64,000 bases of DNA from Amycolatopsis azurea DSM 43854 (GTDB lineage: Bacteria; Actinomycetota; Actinomycetes; Mycobacteriales; Pseudonocardiaceae), in assembly GCF_001995215.1 (NCBI RefSeq), contig NZ_MUXN01000015.1, forward strand, positions 166,701 through 230,700. The letters are read 5' to 3'. The notes beneath the pieces are model-generated. The model searched no databases. It was not told the origin of the DNA and saw only the letters and a list, made by a program, of their open reading frames with translations. A program made the translations under genes and the position numbers. Positions 62,171 to 64,000 of this stretch are shown here, piece by piece. Every line of letters begins with the position of its first letter. Positions within the stretch are counted from its first letter, which is position 1.

Positions 62171-62290
62171 CCCAGTTCTCCTTCGGTCGCGAAGCCGACC
62201 CGCACCGAACCGAGGCCGGAGATCTCGCCGTGGAAGACGTCGCCCGGCGCGACGGGGACCATCGGTCCGAGCGCGCCTGGGCTGATCAGC
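62167..62290 (-). pseudogene. Fumarylacetoacetate hydrolase/keto-pentenoate hydratase C-terminal fragment
   Basis: The last 41 codons (ISPGALGPMVPVAPGDVFHG, then EISGLGSVRVGFATEGELG) match 2-keto-4-pentenoate hydratases of meta-cleavage pathways. Its stop overlaps the GTG of the acetaldehyde dehydrogenase stub, the normal gene order of such operons. An in-frame stop lies upstream. It is a broken copy of the end of one gene and start of the next. Confidence 0.7.
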
Positions 62291-62300
62291 ACGGAAAATG

Positions 62301-62902
62301 CGGACCTCACTGATCCGGGTGCTCAGATCAGGTCGAGTCACGCACCACCGGATGGTCCGGAAACTTCCCAGATCACGTACGGCAGAACGGGTCTATCTCA
62401 CCTCAGCCTGAACCAGCCCGTGCAGCGAAGACCAGGAGATCTAGCCAACCACGACGTCCAGCACGAGAGCTGGACCAAGGCGTTCTGACCGATCTAGATG
62501 CTCGCGCCCTTCCCGCGTGCATCGCCACGCCAGCTATTGACAGCCTGCACGTTCGCAGGGTTCATCGACACCCACATCATCGAGGCGGGGATACGGCTTA
62601 GGACTGATGTCGGAGTGAAGGTGCACGACGTGTTCGCCGACACGGCGACCACTCGATGACGACTAGAATCAACGTACGCCTTGCCTTCTGATACGGTTTA
62701 CGGATGATCTCCCGTATCACGGTAGATTTCCTGCACGGAGGGGTAGTCGTCCCCCTCGGACACATATTCATGGTGGATCTTCCACGGCACAGAGTAATCG
62801 GCCCGCTTCGGCGGGTCTTTCTTGCGTTCCCGGTACGGCCAGGTCGTCTAGACTGATCATGGTCACGCCCTCCCCGCGTACGGCAGTCCGGGGAGGTGTG
62901 TC
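62301..62902. other. Gene-poor tract
   Basis: No complete gene is seen in about 600 bases. A plus-strand frame ending near 62659 (FIDTHIIEAGIRLRTDVGVK, then VHDVFADTATTR) has coding-like composition but no recognised family. A terminator hairpin is at 62802-62815. The composition is more AT-rich around 62680-62800. It is consistent with insertion or deletion scars. Confidence 0.4.
62802..62815. terminator. Short terminator-like hairpin
   Basis: CCCGC-TTCG-GCGGG followed by TCTTTCTT forms a small hairpin with a T-rich tail on the plus strand. Confidence 0.5.
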
Positions 62903-63373
62903 GTGACCCGCCCGATCTCGTCAGTGTCCTTGCCCGGCACCATCCCCTCCTACACCCGGGCCCGGCCGCCGTTGTCAGCCCCGGTTCCGCTGGAGCTTCC
63001 GACCCTACGCACGCCGGGCGGGGCCGGTGGGCCGCGGTTGTCGATCGCGGTGCTTGACGCGGGTGGCCGGTTGCAAGACAGGGGCGCGGTCGCGGCCCTG
63101 GGCTGGAGTACGGGTGACCGGCTGCTGATCACGCTCGTCCAGACGTCGGTGGTGATCCACCGACGCGCTGATGGCGTGTTCGTCATGCCCCGCAAGCCCT
63201 ACGTCTGCCTGCCCGCGACCGTCCGCAGGGCCTGCGGCGTCGACGCAGGAGCCCGCATGCTCCTGGTCGCCGACTCCGAGCACGACGCCCTCGTCGTCCA
63301 CCCCGAACCCGCCGTGCAGGCGATGCTCCGCACCTTCCACGCCACACTCGCCACCACCGAGGAGGCATCATGA
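62903..63373 (+). CDS. AbrB/SpoVT-like DNA-binding protein
   Basis: A 156-residue protein. Two swapped-hairpin-like segments are visible: LSIAVLDAGGRLQDRGAVAA, then WSTGDRLLITLVQTSVVIHR, and later VCLPATVRRACGVDAGARML, then LVADSEHDALVVHP. The second segment matches AbrB-family antitoxin or regulator proteins found beside integrases on actinomycete elements. GGGGAGG precedes the GTG start. The next integrase-like frame starts on its stop (ATGA). Confidence 0.72.
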   Translation: MTRPISSVSLPGTIPSYTRARPPLSAPVPLELPTLRTPGGAGGPRLSIAVLDAGGRLQDRGAVAALGWSTGDRLLITLVQTSVVIHRRADGVFVMPRKPYVCLPATVRRACGVDAGARMLLVADSEHDALVVHPEPAVQAMLRTFHATLATTEEAS

Positions 63374-63720
63374 CCACCTCCGCCAGCCCGCAGGACCTCG
63401 AAACCGCCCGCCTGCTGCTGAACCGCCTCGGCGTCGACCCCGCCGAACTCCTCGCCACCAGCGCCCCGGAGGATGGCCCGTCGCAGCGGCGGCCCATGCC
63501 GACGATCCGGGAGTGGATTCCCGTCGTCGCCGCGCTCCTGTCCCCCAGCACCGCCGCCTCCTACGGCTCGTACTGGGCGAAGGCCGAAGCGGTGTGCCAT
63601 GGAAATCGAGGGGCTCCGCTCCACGATTCTTCGCCCTACCGACCCGGCCACATCGCTGCGGCTGCTGTGGCGCCGCACGCCCACGAACGAGATAGAGCTA
63701 ATCGAAGTCGCCGCACCTAA
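63370..63720 (+). pseudogene. Integrase N-terminal fragment
   Basis: The ATGA start is coupled to the AbrB-like gene. The first ~75 residues include TIREWIPVVAALLSPSTAAS followed by YGSYWAKAE, the core-binding N terminus of a tyrosine recombinase. Thereafter the frame turns into unrelated residues with no catalytic domain. A second frame (MEIEGLRSTILRPTDPATSL, then ELIEVAAPNQLTH) carries the end of some other gene. Recombination or deletion produced the junction near 63595. Confidence 0.6.
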
Positions 63721-63782
63721 CCAGCTCACGCATTAGGCCGTGTATCGAAATTGCAGGCCGGGGCGTGCGGCAGAGCGGCTAC

Positions 63783-64000
63783 TTAGAGCGTGTCTTACGT
63801 GGTGATCGGTGGCTGATGCGTCATGATCTTGGTCGTGGTTGATCGGTTGTCGTTGCGTCTTGTGCCTGATGAGCTGTGGGAACTGGTGGAGCCGTTGCTC
63901 CCCGCGTTCACGCCGCGTCCGCAGGGTGGCGGGACCGCGCCGTTGAATCCGCGGCAAGTGTTCACCGCGATCGTGTACGTGCTGACCAGCGGATGTGCTT
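63783..64000 (+). mobile_element. IS5-type insertion sequence, left end
   Basis: The transposase frame begins at about 63823 and is preceded by GAGCGTGTCTTACGTGG, which is likely the terminal inverted repeat region. The right end lies beyond the window, so the exact borders and any target duplication cannot be checked. Confidence 0.65.
63823..64000 (+). CDS. IS5 family transposase, N terminus
   Basis: The first 59 codons encode DRLSLRLVPDELWELVEPLL, then PAFTPRPQGGGTAPLNPRQV, then FTAIVYVLTSGC, the DUF4096-type N terminus of IS5 transposases. The DDE residues would lie downstream. The frame runs off the window end. The ATG at 63823 is one of several possible starts; a GTG at 63835 is another. 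Confidence 0.85.
   Translation, partial: MILVVVDRLSLRLVPDELWELVEPLLPAFTPRPQGGGTAPLNPRQVFTAIVYVLTSGCA

Overview
The window is high-GC actinobacterial chromosome. Codon use, GTG/TTG starts, frequent ATGA/GTGA start-stop overlaps, and families such as CU044_5270, DUF6292, DUF6480, PaaX and QcrB point to the Pseudonocardiales. Amycolatopsis or a close relative is the best guess. No 16S rRNA or other taxonomic marker is present, so the genus is an inference.

Layout. 1-1593: end of a CUT1 sugar ABC transporter (two permeases). 1594-1936: an array of long perfect hairpins. 1937-7000: an ABC-F ATPase, a PaaX-type regulator, an enoyl-CoA hydratase, and an ECF sigma factor with its CU044_5270 partner. 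7000-12780: secreted carbohydrate catabolism. A GH18 chitinase has two copies of the DasR-type operator core upstream, an alginate-lyase-family enzyme has a degenerate copy, and a divergent SDR/lactonase pair lies between them. 12876-18750: tRNA-Pro(GGG) followed by an integrase, an excisionase and a gene-poor decayed tract (Imm26, DUF2695, fragments of TPR, TnsA-like and PhoU genes). This looks like a degraded integrative element. 18937-28870: a stress island of FUSC, SDR, heme-oxygenase-like iron enzyme, CDGSH protein, DUF6480, DUF6292, STAS proteins, DUF4383, formaldehyde-type dehydrogenase, SRPBCC and small membrane proteins.

28869-37359: monofunctional large-subunit catalase, then an acyl-CoA-dehydrogenase-like / PIG-L-methyltransferase fusion / GT2 cassette joined by GTGA overlaps, a haloacetate-dehalogenase-like hydrolase, an unknown 389-residue protein and a MerR regulator with a degenerate B12 fold. 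37475-40859 (minus): TIGR01777 protein, small membrane protein and an unaccompanied cytochrome b (QcrB). 41060-44789: relics, then an Hsp18 regulator/Hsp18 divergent pair, a second DUF6292 protein, GAF-ANTAR and SRPBCC.

58731 down to about 45491 (minus) is a long, tightly packed set: Hsp20, GS17M-type stress protein, DnaK, GrpE, class B DnaJ, CbpM, ClpB, thioredoxin (frameshifted), UBP zinc finger, a cNMP-binding/thioredoxin-reductase fusion, DUF1931, STAS, PrsW, a membrane protein and a 2'-5' RNA-ligase-type protein. It reads as one protein-quality-control and redox unit, probably separate from the housekeeping dnaK locus. 58955-64000: a PucR-type regulator, a monooxygenase-like protein, a small membrane protein, truncated meta-cleavage-pathway genes, an AbrB-like protein, an integrase fragment and the start of an IS5-type element.

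Two regulatory layers can be read directly. Eight GNNT-N15/16-GGGTA(C/T) motifs, the form known for SigB-type promoters, lie before stress genes; seven fall between 21.2 and 28.9 kb. TGGTCTAGACCA-type operators precede the chitinase, with a near match before the polysaccharide lyase. Many intergenic regions end in unusually long perfect hairpins, and one 25-bp arm recurs at two loci.
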